Of a DNA stretch of 20,717 nucleotides, positions 9,230 to 17,300 are shown piece after piece. Numbering within the stretch: position 1 is the stretch's first letter; every line of letters starts with the position of its first letter. The notes beneath the pieces are model-generated. The model searched no databases. It saw only the letters and a list, made by a program, of their open reading frames with translations, and had not been told where the DNA came from. Source of the stretch: Chara braunii (Eukaryota; Streptophyta; Charophyceae; Charales; Characeae); assembly GCA_003427395.1 (NCBI GenBank), contig BFEA01000063.1, positions 2,228,749-2,249,465 of the forward strand, in the 5' to 3' direction. Made by a program: the position numbers and the translations under genes.

Positions 9230-9570
9230 TGGGAAATTTTCTGAAATGCCCCTCCCCCCCGACTTCCATTTATTTGCGGTATGCCCCTCCGACCGACGGT
9301 CGACTTAGCCTGCCTTGCCCCTAACGCCTCTGCAGTTTCCTGCATGCCCCTGTCAGTGAGGAGTGCAACTTTGTCGCACTTGCGGTCGTACCCCTGGCCC
9401 TGGGAGGGGAGCTACCGGTACATACTGGAAATTTGGAAGCGGTACCCAGTAGGGGCATATTGAACATATTTCAGGCCCAAACAACGCCAGGGATTTTCTG
9501 GAAACTTCAATTGTTTCTGAGGGGCGCGACAAGGGTCGGCCGTCGGAGGGGCATTTCAAAAAATTTCCCA
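9230..9570. mobile_element. MITE-like element with 26-bp terminal inverted repeats
   Basis: The left end TGGGAAATTTTCTGAAATGC... (9230-9255) is the reverse complement of 9545-9570 with one mismatch in 26. The 341-bp body has no ORF. The word TGCCCCT occurs four times in the left half (9247, 9282, 9316, 9345), and its reverse complement twice in the right half (9451, 9547), so the subterminal motifs face inward, as transposase-binding repeats often do. Both flanks are A/T-rich (…AATAAAA and AATAATTT…), and I cannot define a target-site duplication, so the superfamily is open. Confidence 0.75.
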
Positions 9571-9602
9571 AATAATTTTTTTTTTATTCTTCTTTTTTTT
9601 TA

Positions 9603-9679
9603 AAGAATTTCGATCTGACCCTGAGGCAAAAAGTTGTCAGTTTATTTTTCTGCATAACATTTTTTTTTCCGGATGTTTT

Positions 9680-9719
<40 letters not shown>

Positions 9720-9785
9720 GGCTTGGACCTCCTTTGGTCCTTGCACAGCCGGGCTGCCCGGAGCAAACACAAGCTCACCCGGAAT
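9603..9785 (+). repeat. Right arm of the long inverted repeat, with T36 run
   Basis: Partner of 8081-8230 in opposite orientation. It includes an uninterrupted T36 (9683-9718) where the left arm has a much shorter T-rich gap. After ACCCGG the similarity stops. Confidence 0.75.
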
Positions 9786-9868
9786 ACAACGTACGGTCAT
9801 TGGATCTCTAAATCCTACCTATCTTTCAGACTAAAATTCTCTAAATACAGTAATAAATTATAATGACC
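9786..9868. other. Flank of the gypsy element
   Basis: AT-rich sequence immediately before the 5' LTR. GACC precedes the LTR here, and GATC follows the 3' LTR at 19802. This could be a decayed 4-5 bp target duplication but is not convincing. Confidence 0.4.
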
Positions 9869-9938
9869 TGAAACGCTTCTCAGCTTTTGCAGTCCCAGAT
9901 GCGGCTCCCAGAGTTTCATCCCCAGACCTTACCTTACC

Positions 9939-9943
9939 TTACC
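9939..9943 (+). repeat. Target-site duplication TTACC, left copy
   Basis: TTACC immediately precedes the TG of the solo LTR. The uninterrupted 3' LTR has a single TTACC followed by TGTGTACAG at this place. Confidence 0.88.
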
Positions 9944-10397
9944 TGTTACGGACTCCGCCAGGGCTCGATCCCTGGTCTATCTTTTTGCTGTTTCGGCTGC
10001 ATTCCGTTTTCGGCCTGGCACCCTTTTTCCAAACCCCTCCTTTGGTACCGTAGGATTTTGGACAAATTCGGGCGCCACTTTCAAATACCGCATTTTTCAG
10101 TTCTGCCCTCGGGGCCTTTGCAGAAATGCCCCTTGTACCGTACGTGTCACCGGTACTTATACCGGCTCCCCGTACGGTACGGGGACCAGTCTCGTACCAG
10201 TTTTCTGCTGCCGTACTCGTACTCAGTGTGACTTGCTGTTTCGACATTCGGAATCCAAGACTTCGACTTTGTGCCTTGCCACTGTGTCTGTGTCCGACCC
10301 TTGGTCGTGTGGAGTGAGTGAGTGTCTGTGTGTGTGCTCTCACTCTCTCCCTCTCTCTCCTCTCCCTCGGCTCTCCCTCAGCCCCACGCTCGTCACA
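9944..10397. mobile_element. Solo LTR (454 bp) nested in the 5' LTR
   Basis: Begins TGTTACG and ends CGTCACA (imperfect terminal inverted repeat, TG...CA) between two TTACC copies, so it is a clean LTR-type insertion with 5-bp duplication. It has no internal coding DNA, so unequal recombination between LTRs probably removed the body. It is rich in GTAC palindromes: CCGGTA/TACCGG (10150-10165) and CCCCGTAC/GTACGGGG (10168-10184). It belongs to a different LTR family from its host. Orientation cannot be fixed. Confidence 0.88.
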
Positions 10398-10402
10398 TTA
10401 CC
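10398..10402 (+). repeat. Target-site duplication TTACC, right copy
   Basis: TTACC immediately after the CACA end of the solo LTR, followed by resumed 5' LTR sequence TGCGTACAG. Confidence 0.88.
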
Positions 10403-10563
10403 TGCGTACAGTATCGAGTTGACCCTGTGAGTCTTGAACCCGTGACCTGCGTGTTAGTAGTTGAGAGTTGTCTGTCGTAGGCCTGAGTAGTTGTAGGGTC
10501 TTGAACCTTAGACCTGTCGAAGTAGGGGTCATACCTGCATAGGGGTCAATAGCTGTTGTAATT

Positions 10564-10650
10564 CTGAAAGGTCAAGGTCGTAGCTGCTACAGTCCTGAAA
10601 GGTCAAGGTCGTAGCTGCTACAGTCCTGAAGGGCCAAGACCGTAAACTTC
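10564..10650 (+). repeat. 31-bp tandem repeat in LTR U3
   Basis: CTGAAAGGTCAAGGTCGTAG recurs at 10564, 10595 and 10626 (31-base period). Each unit contains the inverted repeat GTAGC-T-GCTAC. The same array is at 19074, 19105 and 19136 in the 3' LTR, so it predates the insertion. It lies upstream of the TATA box, where LTR enhancer repeats are usual. Confidence 0.88.
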
Positions 10651-10751
10651 CGGAAGGTCCGGAAGTGGCCTTTCAAGTTTCTTCTCACGTTTTACACAGC
10701 AGACCAGAGGCAAGTGGGCAAGTGGTGAAGCGCCTAATTAACATAGATGAA

Positions 10752-10836
10752 CGGATGGAGAGGGATTCGAACCCCCGATATTTTGTAATATGTCGGTTTT
10801 CAAGACTGATACCTTCAACCACTCAGACATCCATCC
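10752..10836 (-). tRNA. trnS-UGA: tRNA-Ser(UGA), mitochondrial type, in the NUMT
   Basis: 85-nt cloverleaf with a perfect 7-bp acceptor GGATGGA/TCCATCC, class II long variable arm, T arm GGGGG-TTCGAAT-CCCTC, anticodon loop CTTGAAA (anticodon TGA) and discriminator G. The anticodon stem TCAGT/ACCGA has one A-C mismatch, consistent with decay after transfer, or with editing in the source genome. It is probably not expressed or processed in the nucleus. Confidence 0.88.
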
Positions 10837-11128
10837 AAAGCAAAGACGCCCTTTGTACCTTCTTTCCACTGCATCAAACACATCGCCAGTGAAGATAAGA
10901 TGCGGGCCGGGTTTTTTCCCATCTACTACAAATCAAATCGCATCGTACCATGAGAAATAACCGTAATGATCGTGTAATCGTTATATTATTTCATTTATTT
11001 TTCTTGTTATTGAATAAATACATTTTCCATCTTACTAATATATATTATCATACAAAACTATACCCAAGAAAGTAAAAACTGAATAAAATCTTAACACATC
11101 TCATAATCACATACAATAATAATAAAAT

Positions 11129-11203
11129 TGGAGACGATCGGACTTGAACCGATAACTTCATACTTGCAAAACATGCGTTCTACCACTTGAGAACTACGCC
11201 CCC
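11129..11203 (-). tRNA. trnA-UGC: tRNA-Ala(UGC), mitochondrial type, in the NUMT
   Basis: 75-nt cloverleaf: acceptor GGGGGCG/CGTCTCC with two G-T pairs, D stem GTTC/GAAC, anticodon stem CATGT/GTATG (two wobble pairs), loop TTTGCAA (anticodon TGC), T arm ATCGG-TTCAAGT-CCGAT, discriminator A. There is no intron. The wobble pairs suggest C-to-T decay of a once stronger stem. Confidence 0.87.
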
Positions 11204-11344
11204 GGCAGAACGGAGGAAATGGGATTTGATTCCATTAGTCAGTGGTACCCAGTCCCAGTCTCACTTTGTACAGTCAGCAAGTACCATGAGGGACTGTGTG
11301 CACCATGGGCCCGGTGGAAACGGCAGACCAGTGACTTACAGAAG

Positions 11345-11351
11345 TATAAAT
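11345..11351 (+). promoter_or_regulatory. TATA box of the 5' LTR
   Basis: TATAAAT followed by CAAGAGGCAGCG. Transcription should start about 25-35 bases downstream, marking the U3/R border. The matching site in the 3' LTR (19362-19368) reads TAGAAAT, so that copy has lost the box. Confidence 0.7.
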
Positions 11352-11790
11352 CAAGAGGCAGCGTCCAGCCATTCATTCATTGCTGCGTGAGCCATGCGGA
11401 AGCGTCTTGTGCGAGGTGGTCTGCAGGTTGCCCGAGGTTGAAGTGGGCTTGAAGAAGTCAGTGCGCCACAGTTAGTAGTAGCCGGCGGCCATAGCCGCCA
11501 TAGCTAGTGTTAGGTGTTAGTGTGTGTGTACGAGTGTGTGATACAGTGAAAGTGTGTGGGGTATTCAGAATGATCCAGAGTTGAGTGTGTGCGAACAATG
11601 GTGTTGGACACAGTGGCGAGAGTTGGGATGTACAGGCGCTGATGCGCCATAGCCTGTTGAAGCGAGTTTGCATCTGAACTGCGTTCTCGGTTTCCATATC
11701 TCTAAGCTTTGAGTGGGCGCTTGGCGCCAGTGTGAATTGCCATCTGTTTGCATGTATGCGAAGCGAAGAAGAAAGCGAGTCTGATTGCAT

Positions 11791-11802
11791 TGGTATCAGA
11801 GC
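11791..11802 (+). promoter_or_regulatory. Primer binding site, initiator tRNA-Met
   Basis: TGGTATCAGAGC, one base after the LTR's terminal CA. It is complementary to the 3' end of plant initiator tRNA-Met, the usual primer of plant Ty1/copia and Ty3/gypsy elements. Confidence 0.95.
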
Positions 11803-11934
11803 TGGGTTCCGTTACTCCACGCGCCATCGCTGTTGTCGACAGTCGGGCGCCATAGTTGAAGCTGTGTCATCGAAGGAGGAGGTCCGCCATAGCTGCACCA
11901 CTGACGACAGGTGCCGTGTACCTGCAAAGAAGAT

Positions 11935-11943
<9 letters not shown>

Positions 11944-12028
<85 letters not shown>
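11944..12028. repeat. (GA)n microsatellite in the retroelement leader
   Basis: 85 bases of uninterrupted GA/AG. ORFs through it on either strand are repeat artefacts. Confidence 0.97.
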
Positions 12029-12032
<4 letters not shown>

Positions 12033-12040
12033 TACAAGAT

Positions 12041-12108
12041 TGTTGTGCGGTCCAAGGAAGAAGAAGGCGGCCATTGTTGTGCGGTCCAAGGAAGAAGAAG
12101 GCGGCCAT
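12041..12108 (+). repeat. Perfect 34-bp tandem duplication
   Basis: 12041-12074 and 12075-12108 are identical, each starting TGTTGTGCGGTCCAAGGAAG. The second copy runs into GGCGGCCATAGC, giving one of the octamers. Confidence 0.95.
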
Positions 12109-12341
12109 AGCCGTGGAGCTCGGACACAGAGGAAGAAGAAAGAGGATGAGTGAAGGAGGGAGAGACGAAGGAGGAAAGAGAAGCCATAGCTGAGGAAGAG
12201 GAGGGAGGGACGACAAAGGAAGAAGAAAGACATAGCCGGGGTGAAGGAAGAAGAAGAGTGAGAAAGAAGGAAGGAGGGAGAAGAAAAACAACGACGGTTG
12301 GTGAGGAAGAAAGGTGTCGGCAGCCATAGCCGAGTTGAGCA

Positions 12342-12542
12342 TTGACCAAGGCATCGACCGGGAGTTGACCGGGGGTTGACCGCAGCATTGACCAAGGAGT
12401 TGACCAAGGTTGACTAAGGCATTGACCAGGAGGTTGACCATGGTTGACCAAGGTGTTGACCAGGGCGTTGACTGGCGTTGACCAAGGCGTTGATGGGCGA
12501 GTTGACCAACGTTGACCAGAGTTGTTGACCACGAGTTTGACC
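12342..12542 (+). repeat. Degenerate array of TTGACC/TTGACT cores
   Basis: Sixteen TTGAC(C/T) words in about 200 bases, typically in the context G(T/C)GTTGACCAAGG, at irregular 8-20 base spacing. It lies in the untranslated leader. TTGAC(C/T) is the W-box core bound by WRKY factors, and whether that matters here is inference. Confidence 0.85.
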
Positions 12543-13208
12543 AAGCTGGAGTTGGTATATTCTCGCCAAGCCTTCAGCCTATCCCCTCGCCCTATGGATG
12601 TCCACTCACCCCATGGTACTTGCTGAGTTTGTCTGTCTCTTCTTTCTGCATTGAGTCTCTTCTGTCCAGGTGATAGGAACTTCGTGCACGAGGTCGTAGA
12701 GCTGTGTTGACCAAACCCACACGGCCTGAGTAGGGCTAAAGGCTGTGTCTGGCGACTGACTGACCCAGAGGACAAACCCTCCCAAGGACCGGTACAGACC
12801 GGCGGGCTGCTCAGTGTGGCACGGTAGGCCCAAAATTCGAGCTGTGGGCTGCACAACCAGCTGTCTAAGTGTTGAGAGGACTTGTTGATCGCGCCGTCCT
12901 GTTTGCGACGTTAAACAATTCCTGAATGCCTCTTGACGAGCGTTGAAGTGCTGTAGTGACAACTTAGAAGTAGGTCTAGGCTAGAGACCATAGCTGACAG
13001 GGTCCTAGACGGATCCTGTAGTCCTTAGACAGTTAGTCAGTCAGTTAAGAGGGTAGGTCTAAGTGGTGAGGAGTGGGACAGTCATTGTCGTGCACCTAAC
13101 ACCATGGATGACTATCCTATGTACGGCTTGGTCGTGGGGTTCTCCCTCTAGGGGACCCTCTGGCGTCTCCTCTTTCCTCTGGGATTCTGGAACACGATAA
13201 CATGTCGA
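12543..13208 (+). other. Remaining untranslated leader of the gypsy element
   Basis: No supported coding sequence. It contains GACCATAGCTGAC (a near-octamer) near 12987 and ends just before the gag ATGs at 13202 and 13209. Confidence 0.6.
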
Positions 13209-15178
13209 GTGGAGACGAGGGGCGGCGCGAGTACCACTCCCTATACTCAGGAGCAGGAGGAGGAGGCGGCGAGGATCTTGTCAGAGCAGAAGGCCAAGCA
13301 AGAGAAGGAGGTTATGAAGCAGGCCAAAAAGTTGGCCTTGTTGGAGGAGCACGCCGCAAAAAGGAAGAAGTTGGAGGAAGAGTTAGAGAAGCTGAAGAAG
13401 GAAGAGGAAGAAAGGTTGAAAGCAGTGGATACAAAAGAAGAGGAAGAAGAGAAAAAGGTGGAAGAAGAAGTGGCCCTGATTAGAAGAAGTATCAGGGAAA
13501 GAGGAGAGACGAGTGGCACAAAGAAAGAGGATTCCTAGCTGGAGAAGAAGGTTTCTAAATGGGTTCCTAATCTGTCTCTGGGAGAAGAGGAGGAGGCGAT
13601 GTTATATGTTCCCAGGGAAGAACAGGAGGCAGTCATTAAAGAGCTGGGAGCCGAAGAAGATCCTCTCAAACGGCATACGATAGAGGAGAAGAAGTTGGAG
13701 TGGAAGTTACGTCTGACCAGAGACAAGAAGAAGAGGATGGAGGCGGCAAGTAAGACGACGAAAGAACTGGAGGAGGTGAAACAGCAAAGGGTGCAAATGG
13801 AGGCACACTCGGATTTGCAAGGGAAAATGGAGGTGATGGCGAGGAACATAGAACGCCTGGCACAAGTTTAGGAGGAGCAATACCAATTTGGGAGGGGTCA
13901 GGACATAGTCGTGCGATCAATGCGATTGGGATTTAAAGAATTCGCACGCGATATGATGATGCACGTGGGCTCAGAAGTAAAGGCGAGGCTAGAGAGCATA
14001 GAGCGCTTCTGCACAGGCACCATAGAAGGCGCAAAGCTGGCTGCACCAAGAGAGGAGGAAGCTCGTCCCCGTAGAGAGCCTGTTAAGGTGAAGTTCCCTG
14101 ATTCCTGCAGTGGGAAGAAGGAGGAGAACTCCAATAATTGGGAGGCAAATGTAAACTCCTACGTGCACCTGCAAAAGATATCTCCTGACGAACATGTCCT
14201 CATAGCCTTAATGCCCTCAAAGACAAAGCAGCAAGCTTCGCCAGGTCGCTTTTTCGCGCTGCTAAGTATGATAATGATAGGGTTGCCTATTCTGCAATCA
14301 CCCCCTCTCAGTGAGTTTTTCAAATTGTTGCGCAAAAGGTTTGCAGATGTCACACGAAGCGTTAGAGCTTCTGACAAACTCCAAACCATTCATTCCCGCC
14401 AATGGAGGAGTGCTAGAGCACTCAAGGGTGTCATGGATGAGTTGGTCTCCGTTCCTGATCATGGGGTCACTGAGACCCAATTAGTCAACCTATTCTATCG
14501 TGCCATGCCCGAGCCTTTGCGCGGCCACTTCGTTGAGAACAGTAGAGAGTCTACCATGACCTACGATACTTAGAGTAGGGAAGTGGTGGCGTTTGAAGCG
14601 TAGTCCATGCCAGTTTCCACTTTCTGGCACAAGGACCTTGATAAGGGAAAGAAGTGGAAAGGTCGTACCATCTCGGATCAGGTTAAGGGTAAGGATCACC
14701 TGATCCTTACATTAGACGAGGGTGGTGTGGAACAGGTCCCTTACAGCCAGATAGAGTGGGGCCTGGAGGAGGATGACAATGGCAATAGTCAGGGGAGGAC
14801 TTACACTACTGTCGCGATTGGAGGGAGGCCGCAAGGTAGAGGAGGAGGTCGGGGCCAAGCGGGCCAGGCTTCCGGTGGTCGAGGACAGAGTGATCAGGGG
14901 GTTGGTGGCAGAGGAGGTCGCCAAGCGGGAGGTAGAGGTCAAGGTCCCCCGCAAAACCGCTCTCGTTTTACTCGGTCACCTCCCAGGAGGGGTGGATGGC
15001 ACCCTAGCTGGCCGCAAGGCAGACCTTGTGAGATTTGGGCCTAGAACAGACAGTTTGGCAAAGGCGGATTGATTAGGATTAGTGTATTTATTGCGGTGAT
15101 CCTGGTCATATTATTAAATACTGCCCTAAGTACAGAGAGGCCCGGTTTGCCGCACAGGCAGCAAAAGGCAACCGCCGG
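13209..15178 (+). pseudogene. gag: gag polyprotein, decayed
   Basis: The frame starting at ATG 13209 encodes a Glu/Lys-rich coiled-coil N-terminus (about residues 15-100, KKLALLEEHAAKRKKLEEEL region), a second coiled-coil part (to 13871), and a capsid-like region (VKVKFPDS, NNWEANVNSYVHLQKISPDE, FYRAMPEPLRGHF). It then has a basic RGG/GRG-rich stretch (14820-14950) and, in another frame, the CCHC zinc knuckle CIYCGDPGHIIKYC (15083-15124). The protein would form the virus-like particle and bind the element's RNA. In-frame stops are all TAG, at 13536, 13869, 14571, 14601 and 15042. In addition, 14210-14305 reads sensibly only in a different frame, i.e. two compensating indels, and a further shift near 15045-15080 precedes the knuckle. 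The ATG at 13202 is in another frame and is disfavoured because the coiled coil follows from 13209. Confidence 0.9.
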
Positions 15179-15382
15179 TAGGGGCTGCAACTGCCCTAAC
15201 CCCTAGACCATATGGAGAGTGCGCGCACCACATAGAAACTCCCAAACCACATGTGTCTACGGCAGAGGTTGCTGGCCAGTGCCTAGACAGTTGTCCAGAG
15301 ACTGCATGTGTTAGAGTCTCTCTAGGCACTTCCGTCACAAGCGTGGCAGAAGAGTTGAAGGAGAATGCCTGCCTGAGCCAAG

Positions 15383-16030
15383 ATGAAAAAGGATGCGAAA
15401 GGACAGTTAGTTTTAGTAGATGTAGAGGTCTTTAGAGGTAGAGTAGGGGCCCTTATAGACAGTGGGGCCACCCGCAACTATATCAGTAGAAAAGCGTTGC
15501 AGAAGTTGAAGTTGAATCTGAAAGTCTAAAAGCTAGAAGACCCCATAGTCAGTATCCTCGCAGACAACCAAACTATGCGAGTCAAGGATAACGTCGAGGG
15601 AGTCCAAACGTACTTTCGCCTAGAGAAGGATGAGAAGGTAGAGAGAGTTCTCTGTTCCCTAACTCTCCTCGTAGAAGATAGTCTCCCCTTCGACATGGTC
15701 CTAGGAATGGACTGGGGAGAGGCAACAAGGGCCACACTCCACTTGAGAGAGCACGAGTGTAGGCTCCTTAGTCCGTCAAGCGAAGTAAAGACTACTCGCC
15801 TGTTCCATGTGTCAGGAGTTGACAACTCCCTGGCACATTGTTGTCTGAGTGCTCCCGTGTTTGCACGATTGGGGAAGGAGCAGTTAGAAGAACAATGTTT
15901 TGTCGTCTATGTTAGGCCTATTGTTGAGCCCTCGAAAGAGAAACCCATAGATCCTGCTATTGCCAAGCTGTTGGAGGAGTATAGTGTCGCGGCCGATCCA
16001 GCATCGCATAGAGATAGAGCCTCGCAGTAG
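15383..16030 (+). pseudogene. pol: Retropepsin-type protease region of pol, decayed
   Basis: Frame 2 from ATG 15383 carries the aspartic protease signature GALIDSGATRNY (catalytic Asp in DSG) with LVLVDVEVF before it. Downstream it has MVLGMDWG, the second conserved protease-fold region of Ty3/gypsy elements, followed by the linker toward RT. A TAA at 15527-15529 interrupts it, and the frame is lost near 15990-16030. The enzyme would cleave the gag-pol polyprotein in the particle. It follows the gag zinc knuckle by about 260 bases of broken sequence. Confidence 0.88.
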
Positions 16031-16860
16031 GACTCATAAGGGAGCCATCTACAAAATGTCCCCAAGGGAGTTCGAGGAGTTGCGCAAGCAGTTAGACGAG
16101 CTCCTCGAGAAGAGTTGGATTAGGCCCAGTTCATCTCCATTTTGGAGCACCTGTTCTTTTCGTCCCCAAGGAGGGAGAGCTTCGAATGTGCATAGACAAC
16201 AGGGGTCTCAATGTCGTTGTAGTGAAGAATGCAGAACCGCTGCCCCGTATAGATGATCTTTTAGATCGGGTGTAGGGTTGTAAGTACTTTTCTAAAATAG
16301 ATTTAAAATTTGGATATCATTAGATAGAAGTTCACCCTAATAACCAGTATAAGACGGCGTTCCAGACAAGATACGGGCACTACGAGTTTATAGTCATGCC
16401 CTTTGGACTAACCAATGTGCCAGCAACATTCCAACGTTGTATGAATCACTTGTTTAGGCCTTGGTTAGATAGATTTGTTGTGGTGTATTTAGATGATATT
16501 CTAGTCTTTAGTAAGACTCTCCGGGAGCATGAGGGTCATTTGAGGCAGGTCTTGGAGAAGCTGAGAGAAGCTAACTTCAAGATCAATGCGAAGAAGTGCG
16601 AGTGGGCCAAGACACAAGTCCTGTACTTGGGCCACGTTTTAGATGGAGATGGCATTCAACCTGAGGACAGCAAAATAGCGGCGATCAGAGATTGGCCAAC
16701 GCCCCGCACATTGACAGAGTTGCGGTCGTTCCTAGGCTTAGCCAACTATTATAGGAAATTTGTGAGGAACTTTTCCACTATCGCCACTCCCCTTCGCAGG
16801 TTGCTAAAGAAAGAGGCAATCTGGAAGTGGGACAAAGATTGTACATCGGCCCGAAAGAAG
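16031..16860 (+). pseudogene. pol: Reverse transcriptase region of pol, decayed
   Basis: It begins in frame 0 (KGAIYKMSPREFEELRKQL, the usual start of gypsy RT) and shifts to frame 1 at a T4 run at 16140-16143. It continues with [18 protein letters not shown], then FSKIDLKFGYH containing the first catalytic Asp, then PFGLTNVPATFQ, and then YLDDILVFS with the catalytic YLDD box. After that come VLYLGHVL and the RT-RH connection (FLGLANYYRKF). TAG stops at 16273 and 16321 fall at positions that are normally Gln in the family. Role: copying element RNA to DNA. All catalytic residues remain, but the frame is broken. Confidence 0.93.
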
Positions 16861-17300
16861 TTGAGGCCTTGATAGAGTATCCAGTCCTCAAGGTAGCTGA
16901 TCCATCTTTACCTTTTGTTGTCACCACTGACGCAAGTTAGTGCGGCATAGGTGTTGTTTTACAGCAAGATGATGGCAATGGGTATAGGCCCGTAGAGTTC
17001 ATGTCTGCTAGGTTGCCTTTAGAGAAGGTAGCGACATCTACCTATGAGAGGGAACTCTACGCTCTCAAGCAAGCACTAGAGCACTGAAAGCACTACTTGC
17101 TTGGGAGCCACTTCAAAGTCTATTCAGACCACGAGACACTGAGGTGGCTGAAGACACAGGCCAAGATGACACCTAAGCTTACTAGGAGGGCCGCTGAGAT
17201 AGATCAATATAACTTTGAGCTTAAGCCAGTAAGAGGGAAATATAATGTAGTCGCGGACGTTCTAAGTAGGAGAGCTGATTACTTTGGAGCGATAGTTCAT
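16861..17300 (+). pseudogene. pol: RNase H region of pol, decayed
   Basis: Frame 0 after a one-base shift near 16850-16870. VVTTDAS supplies the first acidic residue, STYERELYALKQALEH the Glu motif and YSDHETLRWL the next Asp. VRGKYNVVADVLSRR closes the domain with the typical N-x-x-A-D-x-L-S-R motif. Stops are TAG at 16938 (normally Gln) and TGA at 17085 (normally Trp). It would remove RNA from RNA-DNA hybrids during replication. Confidence 0.9.

Larger units (their letters stand above)
10729..11234 (-). mobile_element. Mitochondrial-type DNA insertion (NUMT) inside the 5' LTR
   Basis: Compared with the 3' LTR, about 506 bases replace about 13 bases at this point, with no target duplication. 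That fits end-joining repair capturing organellar DNA. The segment holds two tRNA genes on the minus strand, trnS(UGA) and trnA(UGC), separated by an AT-rich spacer (10920-11128). The trnA has no intron, whereas plastid trnA(UGC) normally has one, and the trnS(UGA) resembles plant mitochondrial trnS. That is why I call it mitochondrial rather than plastid. Confidence 0.8.
9869..11789 (+). mobile_element. 5' LTR, interrupted by two insertions
   Basis: Starts TGAAACG and ends GAGTCTGATTGCA directly before the PBS. It is colinear with 18839-19801 in three blocks: 9869-9943, 10403-10728 and 11235-11789. The gaps are a solo LTR and a mitochondrial insertion. Removing these leaves about 960 bases, matching the 963-base 3' LTR. 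It carries the TATA box at 11345, three GCCATAGC octamers (11488, 11497, 11646) in the leader, and GT-rich repeats. Confidence 0.9.

Noticed and set aside
10752-11203. Functional nuclear tRNA genes
   Set aside because: Organellar sequence type inside an insertion, with a stem mismatch. More likely a NUMT.
11867-12856. 329-codon minus-strand open frame, the longest in the window
   Set aside because: It runs antisense through the (GA)n, the 34-bp duplication and the TTGACC array. The translation is Ser/Leu repeats and repeat-derived text, with no domain.
13202-13483. Alternative gag start at ATG 13202
   Set aside because: That frame gives Gly/Glu-rich text without the coiled coil and ends early. 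The ATG at 13209 leads into the gag frame.
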